Positions 34,601-47,300 of a stretch of 64,000 nt of DNA are shown here, in pieces. The stretch spans positions 10,047,755-10,111,754 of the forward strand of contig VDFB02000001.1 in the NCBI GenBank assembly GCA_007258455.2, given 5' to 3'. The notes below the pieces were generated by a model. That model had not been told where the DNA came from. It searched no databases and was given only the letters and a program-made list of their open reading frames with translations. Both the position numbers and the translations under genes were made by a program. This DNA comes from Sequoia sempervirens (lineage: Eukaryota; Streptophyta; Pinopsida; Cupressales; Cupressaceae). Every line of letters begins with the position of its first letter. Within the stretch, counting starts at the first letter, position 1.

Positions 34601-36048
34601 ATTGCTACTTTGACCTCATCCCAAGAATCCTTGTTTCTCAAATTTTCAAGCAAGGGTTTACTTTGATATTGAATTCTACTTCCAACATTCGTATTGAGCA
34701 CAATAATTGATTTAATGGTGTCACATGGATCATACTTCCAGTGACAGATAACATCAAAATAAAAAAATTTCAAAAGATCATGTGCCACAGTAAATACGTT
34801 TCTATCGAATGTGATCCCTCCACATGAAAAAGGTAAAGAAGGAAATAAGGTCTTCTTTCCCTAACTGGTAAAGTGTCTTTCATTAGTACTCTGCATCTAC
34901 CTTACATATTCCAAAGCAAAAACCATTTCTATCACATGTATTGGAAGTTTGTATGGCTATACTTCTGATCCATAAAATCTTAGCATAGTATATTCTTCCA
35001 TTAAGTACCAATCAACCAATTGTATTTATTTTCCTAGTTGAATGTAGTTTCTACATGACATAGGCAATCTAGGCATTGGAGTGTTTGTAATTTCTTGATG
35101 CAATGGAGCCAAAAAGTAGTCTACAAAATGACTGTAGTTCCTTTGAGAATCATGCAACCTTATAATAGTGGTCCATTCATATACCGAAGCCATTTTCCTT
35201 TGCTCAGGATTACTATTGCCATAGGGCTAAATCTGAAGCTTGTTGGTCTAAAACATTCCTCTGAATTTGAATAGAAAAAGATAGCACAAGTAGGTTGTGA
35301 ACCTAAATGTCTTGGTGGAACCTCCTTTAATCATTAAAAATTGAATATGCATGGATTCTACAATGTGCTCAATAAAATTATATTTTGCATGTGGAACACC
35401 ATAATGGATATTATACACCATTTCAAGGAGGCATGCACCCACTTCCAAATTGCTATCCAGTTCGATGAAAAATGCTAGCATGGAAATAGTATCCTGAACC
35501 CATGGTTTAAAAATATCCAAATCATGAGGCTTATGATCACCTTTCAATTTGTTTCTATCCTGAACTATTCTATTTGAGAAATAATTTTTCTCCATTTCAT
35601 CCACTACTTCATAATCACTAGCAAGCTTTTCTAGGTCAATGTGGTCATTTCCAAATTGTTTGGTTGTAAACCCCAAGCCCAACACTTTTCCAAGTTCTTC
35701 TGCATTAATGGATACAAATTCTTATTTGCTATCTTTATTAACAATTTCTCTTTTGTTATCATCATAATTTAGGGCACATACCATGATAAATTCTGGGCAA
35801 GGGAAAACCTCTTGTAACATCATGCGCCCTAATCTAGTAACCCACAGTGCACTGATACTATTAACTTGCAATTGCATTTGCTTTGCAACCTTATTCTTAG
35901 ATGAAAATCTAAGTTCTGAGGTACGCCTACCATAGGTTTCAAGATCATAAATATCATGGTACTCATCAGTGAAACCTGGGGTTTTAAGCAATTTTGCATA
36001 ATGTTTTTTTTTATTCGACATTGCTCTAGTGGTATTCGTGGTAGACAT
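31601..36048 (-). pseudogene. Second gene of the hAT element, unrecognised protein
   Basis: Minus-strand ATG at 36048, reading to a stop at 31601 with several stops and one transposon insertion; originally well over 1,000 residues. In order: N-terminal segment (36048-35722, ISALWVTRLGRMMLQEVFPC); helical middle (35685-35248); 34788-34426 (PLLENLRNKDSWDEVKVAME); acidic tract EQEDEESDDD near 34300; a G-patch-like stretch, EKMGYEGGPLGSQRQGP with SLGFGGEK (about 34190-34060); a Ser/Gly/Thr-rich linker; a Lys/Glu-rich coiled coil (33307-32960); then, beyond the TIR insertion, a C-terminal piece (31840-31601). It is not a transposase I know and resembles no family with confidence. Its place between hAT ends suggests an accessory transposition protein, or a captured host gene. 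Confidence 0.6.
32168..32826. mobile_element. TIR element copy 2, complete short copy
   Basis: Starts GGGTATGTGTAGGATCATCA and ends TGATCCTACAAATACCC, an inverted repeat of about 18 bp with GTGGCA/TGCCAC further in. A 4-bp direct repeat TTCT flanks it (32164-32167 and 32827-32830). It is a reversed, internally deleted relative of 1-1038 and 61497-62977. It interrupts the second hAT gene inside or just after the coiled coil. No coding capacity. Confidence 0.8.
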
Positions 36049-36083
36049 TCTGATACAATCAACAATATGAAATTTATGAAATC

Positions 36084-36112
36084 CCTATTATTATTATTAT
36101 TATTATTTTTTT
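36084..36112. repeat. TTA microsatellite
   Basis: About seven TTA units followed by a T run, immediately upstream of the start codon of the second hAT gene, so probably in its 5' untranslated region. Confidence 0.8.
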
Positions 36113-36119
36113 AATTCTT

Positions 36120-38800
36120 AAGCCTCTTAACCCTAAACCTAAACTTCAAAGTTCGACAAAATAAGATTTTAAGAAACTTCAAGCGATGAAATGTAGCCAC
36201 ATGAATTCTTTAATTTACTCAGATTTTGAATTTTGATTCTTGAAGTTGAAACTACGTTGAATCTTGAAATTGGGTTATTAGAATGGCTTTGTTGGAAGTG
36301 GAATTGTGGAACCCAGAACAAGATGGTGCACTACAATGAGAAAACTGAATGACACCGAAACATCTACTCGTTACTTATAGACTACACAGTACACAATTAG
36401 GTAGTACAATGTGCATGGCTGACAACATTTAAAACAATCCATTAAAAACAATGATTTCCTCCTGCATTGACAACAAATTCTAAACCATTGATCTCTGTTA
36501 ATCTAATGGTTATAGGGTGATTCTAGAGGTTTAAGTTTGCAAGCATAGTGCTCTGTGCATTTCATTCCAGAATGCAACTACAACCATACATCAAGTGTTC
36601 ATCGAACAGTTGAGTAATTTATGATATAAATAATAAACATAAAACATGTGTTTTAAATTTGCTTTAAAACATGTGTTTTAAATTTTCTTTAAAGTATAAT
36701 GCACTAGGATTGACATCAAGGCCAAGGGGCTAGAAACTTAACATTTTAAAGGCCTTAATAAAATGAATTACAATGTCACATTAATAGCACATTGCACAAT
36801 CATTAATAGCACTTAACTTGCAAAGGACTTAATAAAATGAATTACAATGTCACATTAATAGCACAACAATTTATTTTATTACAACTGAATTACAATATTG
36901 TCACATTATTACATACTACAAATGCAAATTTAAGTGCAAGTGCCAAGCTTCTGTTGCACTATTGGTGAAAAGTTGAAAACGTAAATGTGATACATGTATC
37001 TTTGAAAATAAATGGAACTTGCCGGGTCAACCATGAGCTCTAGAAATAAACACATGGGACTTGTCGAGTCAGCCATATGCTCTAAAAATAAATGCAATGG
37101 GGAAAGGGGGCTCGATCAAACTGGGGAAATGGGAGTTGTGAAGATACAAAATGTACTTAGCCCCTTTTAGAACCAGACTGATGCAAAAGATGAGGGCTAG
37201 TAAAACTGCTCCCATGCAAAAGATGAGCACTAGAATTAAATACATGGGAATTTCCTAGGAAACCATACAAATGATGAGGGGTAGTAAAACTGCTCCCATC
37301 TTCTACTTGCAACCTCCATGCATTGGGATAGCAATTATGTCCATCAAAGCTCCTCATCCTGGTTCAAAACCTTTTTGAGAAGTCAGGTGAACCAAATCAA
37401 CTTCTTTCTAATTCCACCCATTCTGAACTTGAAGGAAATTGGTCTTTTACTCTGTAACTACATAACTAGAGGCAGGAGAATTTAGAGCATCCCCAATAAT
37501 ACCACATCATCTTCTTCCTGAATCCTTATTAAGTTATTAACCCTAATAAATGAAAACCCTTAGGACAATTCAACAAATAATTTTCGTTGTGTTCACTATC
37601 CTTATTTATGGGCCAAAAGTGCCGCCAAAAGTGCCACTACCAGCCTGGTACCTTGTACACCTCACATGTGTCACTTGTGAGCTCCGAGGTTGTGTATAAT
37701 TACTACTAACTACTTAGTAATAATTATGATTCACGCAAACCAAAAATCCAACTTAATCGGTACCTCATTTTGGCAACATACAAAGTTGCAAACTGTAGCT
37801 CAAGCTGAAAGCTATCAATTGTAAAAATTGATAGTGCCACACAAGTTGTCGATTGTCAAAATCACTAGATTATTGACATCATCATCTACGATTCTACAAT
37901 ACTTCATGTAGTTTTCAATATAAAGGTATCCAATCAATCACTCTAGCTATTCATATGGTATTAATCTGTGCCGCCACCCAGTACCACAACCGAATTAAGA
38001 ATTTCAATAGAATAAATGAAAGGTAGAGTACTTTGATGCATTGAAAAGAGAGAATTAAATGTCTTATTTTACCTTAATGATTATCAATGTCCTAGCTAAT
38101 AAGTCACAATAAATTTTGCTCACTTATGATCAAAACTATATGTTGATTTATGAAACCAATCATTAATAAAATCTCAACCATTGATTATTGAAAATCTAAC
38201 AGTTCTACTGTTATTTCAGAGGTTTCAGTTCAGAATTCTAGTACTTCAAGGATTTACTTATGGAATGCATCTATAGCCGTCCATTGAAAATTCATTGAAC
38301 GATCCCTCTTTTAAAACAAACTTTATGCACGTGCATAATTTAAAATGGGGACATCGCTAGGTTGACGAGACTCGACCCTCAAGATTAAAGAGATAAGATT
38401 TAAGGCTTTGTCATAAAATATTTTGGTCTGACTTAGGAAATATTAATCGGTAAACAAGAGCAGGATGACTGACAGACCTAAATAATTAATAAAATCTCAA
38501 CCATTGATTTATGAAAATCTAACAATTCTAGTGTAATTTTGGAGGTTTCAATTCGCAAATCTAGTGCTTGAGAGATATACTTTTGCAATGCAACTACAAC
38601 CGTCCATCGAAAATTCATCGAATGGTCATGGTCCATAATGTCGCATGTTCGTTGAAACTTGGAACCTTAGAACCAAAGTCTGAAGTTTTGAAGTTTTTGA
38701 AACCTTTGACCCACCGACTACAAAGATGACCAAGAAAGACTTGCAACTAAGGTTAGGAAAATTTGCACTGACACTTCACCATTGCATTTTTTTATTAATT
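36120..38800. repeat. hAT interior upstream of gene 2, repeat-rich and noncoding
   Basis: No gene. Local duplications are visible. AATAAAATGAATTACAATGTCAC occurs at about 36760 and 36832. GATGAGGGCTAGTAAAACTGC-like phrases occur near 37189 and 37276. A longer block (AAAATCTCAACCATTGATT... CGTCCATYGAAAATTCATYGAA) occurs near 38170-38300 and 38490-38620, with a weaker copy at 36480-36610. The internal repeat described at 26680 reappears at 38655-38760. Confidence 0.55.
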
Positions 38801-38814
38801 TGATATTATGTTTA

Positions 38815-39160
38815 AATCACCAATGTTTTTTTCTTAATCATTTGAAAATAGGTTTAATTCGCCAATGAATTTTATTTTTTAGTTTGAAAAAGTGTTTTAA
38901 TCGCCAACAAAATTATTTTTCTAGTTTGAAAACAAGTTTAATTCGCCAATCAAAATATTTTATTGGTTTGAAAATAGATTTTAATCACCAATGGAAATTT
39001 TTTAGTGGTTTTAAAAAAATTGCATTTTGCTAGGATTTTCCACAGACTTCTAGCGATTAGAAAAGATTCACCAATGGACATTTTTTTTCATGAAAAACGA
39101 AAAAATTCGCCACTAAAATTAATATTTTTATTGGGAAATATAAAAGATTCGCTAGGATTT
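38815..39160. repeat. Right subterminal motif cluster of the hAT element
   Basis: About eight copies of ATTCGCCAAT or variants (near 38817, 38868, 38899, 38941, 38984, 39066, 39107 and 39147) in 340 bp, spaced 31-43 bp at first. They read in the same direction as most left-end copies, that is, direct rather than mirrored. Confidence 0.6.
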
Positions 39161-39208
39161 TACACCTTTGCTGAGGGGGGGTTTATTAAAGTTTTCCCTA
39201 GTTAAAGG

Positions 39209-41751
39209 TTTCTTGACACTTCTCTCTCGACTCAAACTTCTTCCCTTTCTTTTGCAAAGAAGTAATCAAAAAGGTCATCTTGGAGAAATTTGCAAGAAAC
39301 TTTTTATAGTATCCCACCAAACCCATAAAACTTCTAACCTTAGATACATTCTTAGGTATTTCCCATTCAAACACTACCTTGATCTTAGCTAGATCTACTG
39401 AAATTCAATCTACTAAGATCACATGTCCAAGATAATATACTCTTTTATGAAAGAAGGTACACTTAGAGAGTTTTCCACACAACTTATGTTCCCTAAGTCA
39501 TTGTCGAACCATCTCTAAATGCCTACAATTTTCCTCCTCATTCCTTGAGTAAATCAAAATGTCATCTAGGAAAACTAAGAAAAAATTATCTAGGAAATCC
39601 CTAAATACACTGTTCATAAGGTTCATAAATGTTGCAGGAGCATTCGTTAAACCAAAAGGTAGAATTGTAAACTCATAGTGTCCATATATAGTTCTGAACA
39701 TAGTTTTAAAGATGTCTTCATCCTTAATTCCAAACCGATGGTATCTAGATCTCAGATCTATCTTAGAAAATATGACAACTCCCCTCATTTGATCAAATAG
39801 ATCATCAATGCATGGTAACAGGTACTTATTCTTTATCGTAGCTTTATTAAGCATGAGATAATCTATGCACAAACACAAAATACCATCCTTATTTTTCACA
39901 AAGATTATTGGTGCTCCCTCGGGTGATACACTTGGTCTTAAATCAACCCATTAGAAAATAGTTCATCCAATTGTGCCTTAAGCTCTATTAGCTTAGTTGT
40001 CATCATTATATAAGGTACCTTGGAAATAGGTTTGGATCTTGAACTATATCAATTAAAATGCCAAAAATACTTTTTGATGGTAACCCAGGTAATTCATCTA
40101 GAAACACATCTGAAAAATTTCTTAGTATAGGATACCTCTCCATATCTGACATTCCAGTTTCTTCCACTTCACCATCTTCCATCTCTTGGAAGCTCTGTGA
40201 TTCCAAGTTATAAAAATTTTCTTCAATTTTTTCCATATTGACTGCAAAGAGTTTGCACCCTTTCTTCTTAGCCCTTAACAATTGAATTGCTAAGATTTCA
40301 CAACTCTTGACCTCTCTAGGCATCCCTTGAAACTTCACTTGATTACCAAGATCATTTAAGTATTCTATTATTTTAGCATGAAAATATACCTTAGCCCTAT
40401 GTCTCCATAACCAGTTCATACCTAGGATAACATCATAGGATCCTAAAGGTGTGACATATAGGTTCACTTCTGTAGAAAAACAAGGTATCTCTATCCTAGC
40501 TTTGAAAAACTTTGTTCCAAATTTGCTCTTGTTTGGTATGCATACTCAACATCCCAAGAATTTTCCATGTAACTAGCTTTTCTAGATATTTTCTTAGCTA
40601 ATCTAGGTGAAATGAAATTTTTAGTTGCACCAACATCTATAAGTATAGAAATGGATAAGCCAAAAAAACTACCTAGAGTCTCTATTGGAGTCACTTGATA
40701 CTCCACTTGGCGATCATCCACAGCTACATGTATCTTCTGTTGGAACATTACTTGTTAGGTAGGTAGTGGATTACCATAAGATCATGACTTGAAAGCATTA
40801 TTAGGACATTGATTATCATAGTGGTCTCCTCCACATGTAAAACATCCAGTAGTTGATCCTTTCTTCCTCGCGGGTTCTCCAGACTTACTAGCATTTCCAT
40901 CAATATTGTTGGTATTCCCACCAGTGGAACCATTCCTCTTACGTTCCCTTCTTAATTCTTTCCCACTATTACAGGATCATTTTTCTCCTTGCTTTGGTAT
41001 ATTTTGCACAACTTCCACCTTCTTTGGAGTTGGTTTGTCTTGATCTCTCACAATCTTCTTACAGTTTCTGTTTTCCTGGTGGATGGAGATAGCTTTAAGC
41101 TTATGCTCCTATTTAACTGCTTTCTCATACACAAGATCCATAATAGCTAGACCATGAACATCTACCTATCCTTTGATCTGACTATTAAGTCCCATGATGA
41201 ACTTTCTTATATGAAAGTGTTCATCCTTTTGGTACATAGGAACATAACATAGTATATGGGTAAACTTCTCCCAATACTCATTGATCATCATCTCACCTTG
41301 TCTCAAATTTTGAAAATTTGTGATTTTTTGGTCAAAATAGAGTTGGGGCAATCATCTTTTACGAAAAATTTCAACAAATTCTCACCATGTCAGTTTCCAT
41401 GAGTTAATATTGAGTTCCATATTTTTATTCATCCACCAATTAGAGTCTTCTCTTGCTAATTGGTATGCTCCCATGTTGCTTTGGTGACCTCAGTATAATT
41501 TCAAATTTTGAAATACTTCTCCATTTGGAATAACCAAGCCTCAGCTTCATCTCTATTGGATCTTCCATCAAACTTAGGTGGGGTGTTTTTCTTCATATCT
41601 CTAGAGAGTTTATAATTCATATGCTTCTTATTAGTTTCCTTAGATAGAGACGGTGATTTCTCTCTCTCATGATCATGAGTTTGATCATGTTCACGTGAAT
41701 TTTCTCCCTCATCCTCATTATTATGGAACTTCCTTTTCAACTCTATCCTTT
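39209..41751 (-). pseudogene. G gag, protease and reverse transcriptase
   Basis: Minus strand. Gag: PPKFDGRSNRDEAEAWLFQM (about 41590-41510) and NLRQGEMMINEYWEKFTHIL (41310-41250). An intact zinc knuckle CFTCGGDHYDNQC lies at about 40845-40805. The protease has ILIDVGATKNFISPRLAKK (about 40660), where the usual D-S/T-G core reads D-V-G, so it is probably inactive. [38 protein letters not shown] and the catalytic FLDDILIYS (39899-39498). RNase H begins before the hAT insertion at 39208. Stops and frameshifts are scattered. A 76-residue frame at 42292-42062 may be the Gag N-terminus. Confidence 0.82.
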
Positions 41752-42700
41752 ACCCTTCTTTCTTTCTCTAGGCTTTCCAACCTTGCTAAGATTTGGTCCA
41801 GTCTAGCTTCAACTCCTATTGGTCCTTGCCCAACTTCTTGGCTTCCACCAGGATTAGTTAATTTTCTCACCATCTTTGCAAGAACGGATTCTACCTAAAG
41901 GCTCATCAATATTAGATTTAATCATGTTATCAATTATCTTATGGGAAACGTTAAAATGAGCTATCAATCACACATAAGGAATTCCACATAAGACTTAAGC
42001 ACAATCTTTTTGATAAACACTCAATTTTAATCCATTTTCAAAGATCTGAATATCCTTTTGATTACATGGAGTGACTATTCATATAATCGAGTGGAGAGTA
42101 TCCCTCGAATTCACTCTCTGACACATAAATTAATGGAGTATACCCTATAGATTGAGATTGTTGCTCATCTCTCATTTGTTCATACCTATCCCATAATAGA
42201 TAATAACCTTTGGATTTGTCATCTGATACATAGTTGTGAGGTACATAACCCTTAGAATCATTACTTGAGGAAATTACAATTACTTTTTCCATTGGATTTA
42301 AACTCTAGGGTCTCTAAAAATAAATGCTAGACTGACGCTCCCTTTCAAGGGCATATCCCTGGAAAGTGATAAAGACTCAGACTTCTCTAATGAGAAGGAA
42401 GGTAGATAGTTGTACTTGGATTCCATCTTCATCTTTCTCTTCACATTACTAATTTGAAAAAGTGAGTGATTGAAGGTTTCAGTGTCGCTTAGCCAAATGG
42501 CATTGCCATAGTTGGTACCCTCAATTGTTCTAGCGATGGCCTCTCTTTCCTTCTTGGCCTTTAGGTAACACTCATTCCTAATTACTGAATTTCTAGTTGT
42601 TAACCTAAGATGCACCATCCTAACACAAGAATTTCCAAACATTAGATAACTTTGGATGGAAATAATGATGAGCTCATATGTTCCAGAGCTAAACCTGGTA

Positions 42701-42714
42701 GCTCTAATACCACA
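42701..42714 (-). other. Primer-binding site of element G
   Basis: On the minus strand TGGTATTAGAGC, two bases inside the LTR end, matches the initiator-Met tRNA type (TGGTATCAGAGC) with one change. It marks the LTR boundary at 42715. Confidence 0.75.
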
Positions 42715-42842
42715 TGTAACATGCCAACCATTTACTGAAGTAATTCTTCCTAAGTTTTCACTTTTCAAGTAAATAAACCATGTAACTAACAATTGCAATA
42801 AAAAAATTATTTTCTTTATTAAGAACAAATGAACATAGATGT

Positions 42843-44368
42843 TGAAACATAGAAAAATAGGGTTTTATCAAAGTGAATGGATCAAAATGATAAACAACTA
42901 ATTTTCACTATAAAACATTCAATTATGAGAGTCAAAATGCCTAAATAACAATAAAAAATTGATGTTAACTATTATAGCAACTATGAGGGGAGTTTTTAGA
43001 GCTTAAATAGGTGTGTACCTTACTACAAGAAGCCTATTTTTAGGGCACAAAGGACTCATTCGCCTTTAGTGGTGAATGGGTCCCTATTAGGGTTTCTAAA
43101 ACTGAGATATGGGTTATTTTATTAGATGTTTGCACTCTCAGATTCCTAGTTATCAGCTCCTTAAAACATTTATTTAATTTTGTAACTTCAATTCCTTGTT
43201 CTTGCACTTTGAAAGTCAATCTTTCAACTTGAAAACTTTTCCAATTTTTCTCAAAACTTCTTCTCCACGTGATCTCTTCAACCTGTAAATCTGCAAACAC
43301 ACACTCAAGGAGAGAAAAAATTGTTGATTGTTAGTGAATAGGGGTTTTCCTAAGTCAAAACCCTTGTAGGTAATTAAACCAAATGATGAAATAATGTAAT
43401 TGAAGCATGAACATGAAATGATGCAATGTTCATACCTTGGAAGTTGTCTTGGTAGATAAATCCACAATCTAACATGTAGTGGGGCCATGAAGAATGTAGA
43501 TCTTGATCTTAAATAAGATTTGAAACAATGCTTGCAAGTAGATCCTCAATGCTACATCAACTTTCTTAGCTCAACAACATGAATGAATGCACTAAACCCT
43601 TGACATGATGAAATGATCTTGAATTTCTGCAATAAAATATTGATAATCTACCTTGAAATACCTTTGAAAATTCTCTTGTAAAGTTGCTAGGATGCTTCAT
43701 AAAATTGCTAGATGAAAATAATGTGAATTAACCCCTTATTTATACTAAATCAAGAGATTAACCCCAAAATTCAAACAATTCAAGCTGGCACTAGATCTAG
43801 AAACAAACATTATTAAATTCTCACCAGAATGAAATTCAAAAATGGGGTCCTCATTAAGAGAGGACCGATTCACCACCTAGGAAAAATGGGTCTTGGCACT
43901 GTTTTCTAGGACCTTGCCTTTGGGGAATGAAAGAACATTAAAAACCCATGTAGAATATACCAGAAAAGGGAAATCTTGTAGAGGGAGGACCCATTCGCCA
44001 CCTAGGGTGAATAGGTACTAGCACCAATTTCTGAGATCTTGATTTTTCTCAATTAAATGTTTTACAATTTGAATTATGAGTGTTGGGATGGATCCTCGAA
44101 AGGTGTCATAAATAAGGCTTAAATTTGAATTAAAGGAGCTAATTAACTATAATTAACTACAATTAATTAAGAGGGTACTAGATAAGTGTGAAAGTGTGCT
44201 ACAACACTTAAACAAGGTACAAATAAAGTTTATTTTATTAAAAGGGGGGCCAAGATCAATGTGAATGTGTTACAACACATTACAACATTAAACCTAGGAA
44301 AAAAATTGGTTAATTCAATGACAATTATTCCCAAATCAAGGAAAAATGATACTTTTTCCATTACCACA
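42843..44368 (-). repeat. E2 3' LTR
   Basis: 1526 bp. Hairpin modules at 43052-43083, 43862-43893 and 43987-44018. The intronic hairpin at 43342-43363 has perfect 7-bp arms GGGTTTT and AAAACCC. The element-sense start is TGTGGTAATGG. Confidence 0.88.
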
Positions 44369-44391
44369 TTTTGGCCCCACTTTAGTGAGAG

Positions 44392-47300
44392 GATGAGCCC
44401 ATGTCAAACTCACACTAAAGTAGACATTCGAGACACTTAAATATGCAGCAATAAAAAAGATACATAATCATACCCTGTTAAATACCAAGAAAAATAAACA
44501 AAAGAATCAAGCACAACCATCCCAACGCAATGTGGAACGAGGTTGTTTGTCTGTAACAAATGTTGCTCACTCTAAGGTAGTGGAACCTTAGTCTATCCAC
44601 TAGGTGAGTTATCCCAATGAAGTGGAAAATGAGAGAATCATATTAGCCTCTCATACCATACCTAAGTTATCCTCCTAACAACTTCGATAAGGCACCACAA
44701 TGTAATGCTTTTGTAATTGCTTTTGTAATGTCATGTATGTAAGTTTTTGTTTAAAGGGATTTTTCTTTGTTTGTGTAAAGGTATTCTTCTTAGGGAGCAT
44801 TGTGCCTAATGTCTCCAAGAGAGGACAAGTCAAGGGTGTTAGATCATCATGCATGGGATGCATCATTCGCATCATTCCATGATGGTAGATCATACACTCT
44901 TAGAGGACATCAAACCCAATGACACCACCAAGAAGAGGACATATCACAAGAAAAACAAAAATCATTCCATGAATTTTTTTCAAAAGATGTCATCGATGTA
45001 TGCCCCTTCTTTAAAGTGATTGCTACACCATTACTATGATAAATTGCTTTAAAGTAGCCCATGTTTTGTCCTAAGACATGAGAGATTTCCTCAAAAAACC
45101 CTATGCCAAGTCATATGTTTCTGAAATAATTTGTGCCATGAAATAGGAAGGAAGGGTTGCCCCCAAAAATACATAAGGGATCTATGGATTCAGGGTCAGT
45201 ATGTATTTGCTACAATGTTGTCATAGAGCATGGAACTGTCATCATTCCCCAAATACTCATAGAATTGGAAGAATGACACAAAGAGAGAAAAAACAAAGAA
45301 AAATACTTTTAGGTCATCATGGAAGAGACGTAAATGTCTCAACGCCTTATGTCATCCTCAAAAGGAACACATAACAAAAATGAAAAATATAAGAAAAAAT
45401 ATTTTGGGTCAACATAGAAGAGACCTAAATGTCTCGATGCATTGCATCGTCCCCAAATGGAAAACACAAGACAAATGCAATGATTACGACATATAGAAGA
45501 ATGAAAGGTACATATAAAGGAATGCACAAAAAGAGAGAGGTACATCAAATGAATTAACACGGGGGATCACATTACACACATGCAATCACATAAATAAAAC
45601 ATAAAAAGTAAAAGAATAGTAAGGCACATGTGAGTCAACCTAAAGCAAGTTGTCTGCATCCCAATCTCAGTCAATATAAATGGAAGGCAAAAAAATAGCC
45701 AAATGGACAAGAGCAAGTGCCGAACTAGGGGAAGTAATAGGTTCACCACTCTTTTTAGGAGATTTTTCATCTAAGCTCATAGAAGAAGAAACCAATGTAT
45801 TCAACTCATCATGCACTTGTTCATCAATCTTTGCTATGTCAATGTCATCATCTAGATTTGTCAGAATAGGAGGTCAAATGACAATGTCCATGGAATGTTC
45901 TTGTTTATGTTGCAGTGAAGGTATAGAGTCATCATGCTTTGCTGAATAAGTAAGTTTGGATTCTGATTTTTTATGTTCTTGTTTTCTTGAGTTTGTAATT
46001 TATGAGCAATAAACCGATATCTATGCAGGCCTACGTTCTATAGTACTTCAATTCCGTTTCAATCTGTTGTCAATTTGTGTTTGTGTAAGAGTAGGTTTTT
46101 CAATCATAGGTTCCTCATTTTCCTTGGGAGGGATAGAAGAAACAATAGTAAGTTGTTCGATCACTTTCTCTTTGACTTTGTAAACTTGTTTGACTCTAGG
46201 AGGAAGAATGAGATTGTTTGTGTTATCTCATGGTCTCTTGTAGGAAATTGTGGGAGGTTCTTCTATATGTTGTTCTTGTATTTTCAAAAGGTATTTTGGT
46301 TTGATCATTGCTTCGTCAAGGATAGGTGTTTCATTTATAGGTTGAGGCATGTTTCAAAGGGATAATTCTGCTATTTTCTTTTCCTTGAACTTTTGATATG
46401 ATTTTAAAAATAAATCCTCACGAGGCTTGATAGGTTCCATAGGTTTGGGCCAAAAGAAATCTAGTAAAAATTTTGCTTAGGTCGAGGTAGGATTAAATCC
46501 GTTATGATGCATAGTAAATCTATATCATTTCCAAATGGAAACATTAGACATTTATGCACAACTGAAGGGATGGAATTCATGGAGTGAAGCCATGGATAGC
46601 CTAGCTTCACACGAAATTGGTCTGATTGTGGAATGATGGAAAATGAGAGTTAATGTTTTCAGTCCCACTTTTAAAGGGAGATCTATTGATCCTATCGTAG
46701 GGAAAGCAAACCCATTATGCATCTTAATCCATGCTTTCTATTTGTCATATGTATCTTGATATAGTTAATGCACATATAATAATTCTTCAGTGATCACATT
46801 CTCTCCATAGACATGATCAATTAATATCCCATTAGTGGGCTTATCATTGATTCAACCAACTATGTAAAGAGGACCATCAGGTGCACGTTTAAGTATGTCA
46901 TTTTGTGAGAAAGCAATATCAAGAGGCTTTTTAGTTGATCCCTTACGAGGTTTAGCTTTGATAAATGCTATCACTTTATCTATAGGATATGGTTTCATAT
47001 TATCATCATCCATGTTAACATTGTTCTTAGTTTCACTAGGAAGATTCACTGTGGCATGCATATCATTATTGTTTTTCTTATTCCAATAGTTGTGAATGAA
47101 GTGACTAAGACAATAGACAATTTGTGTTCCATTTCTAATTTTAAGAACTTTCCTTAGGTTTTGTATAATGGGAACCAAGCTAATGTCTAAGCATTCACTA
47201 AGGATATGGGCTCATAAATTTTTAAATGTTCATCTAGTTTGTTTAGGTCGTTCGATGAGATTTGAAGGAAAGTATACAAATCTTGAGCCATGGAGTGTTC

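Larger units (their letters stand above)
26173..39200 (+). mobile_element. Large two-gene hAT DNA transposon
   Basis: A perfect 8-bp target duplication GTTAAAGG (26165-26172 and 39201-39208) flanks the element. Its ends CAAGGAAAAATTTA and, inverted, TAGGGAAAACTTTA match at 11 of 14 positions. An 8-bp duplication and CAGGG-like ends are hAT hallmarks, and the interior encodes a decayed hAT transposase (27493-30531, + strand). A second long decayed gene runs convergently (36048-31601, - strand). Both ends carry clusters of TTCGCCAAT-like motifs. Total 13,028 bp, including a 659-bp TIR element at 32168-32826. It splits the RNase H region of element G, so it is younger than G. Confidence 0.87.

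Noticed and set aside
42298..42828. 176-residue minus-strand frame spanning the LTR and primer site of G
   Set aside because: It crosses the LTR end and primer-binding site, so the upstream half cannot be a real protein. Only the lower end might include leader or Gag sequence.
46075..46365. 96-residue plus-strand frame in E2
   Set aside because: It is antisense to the decayed gag/protease region of E2 and has no domain.
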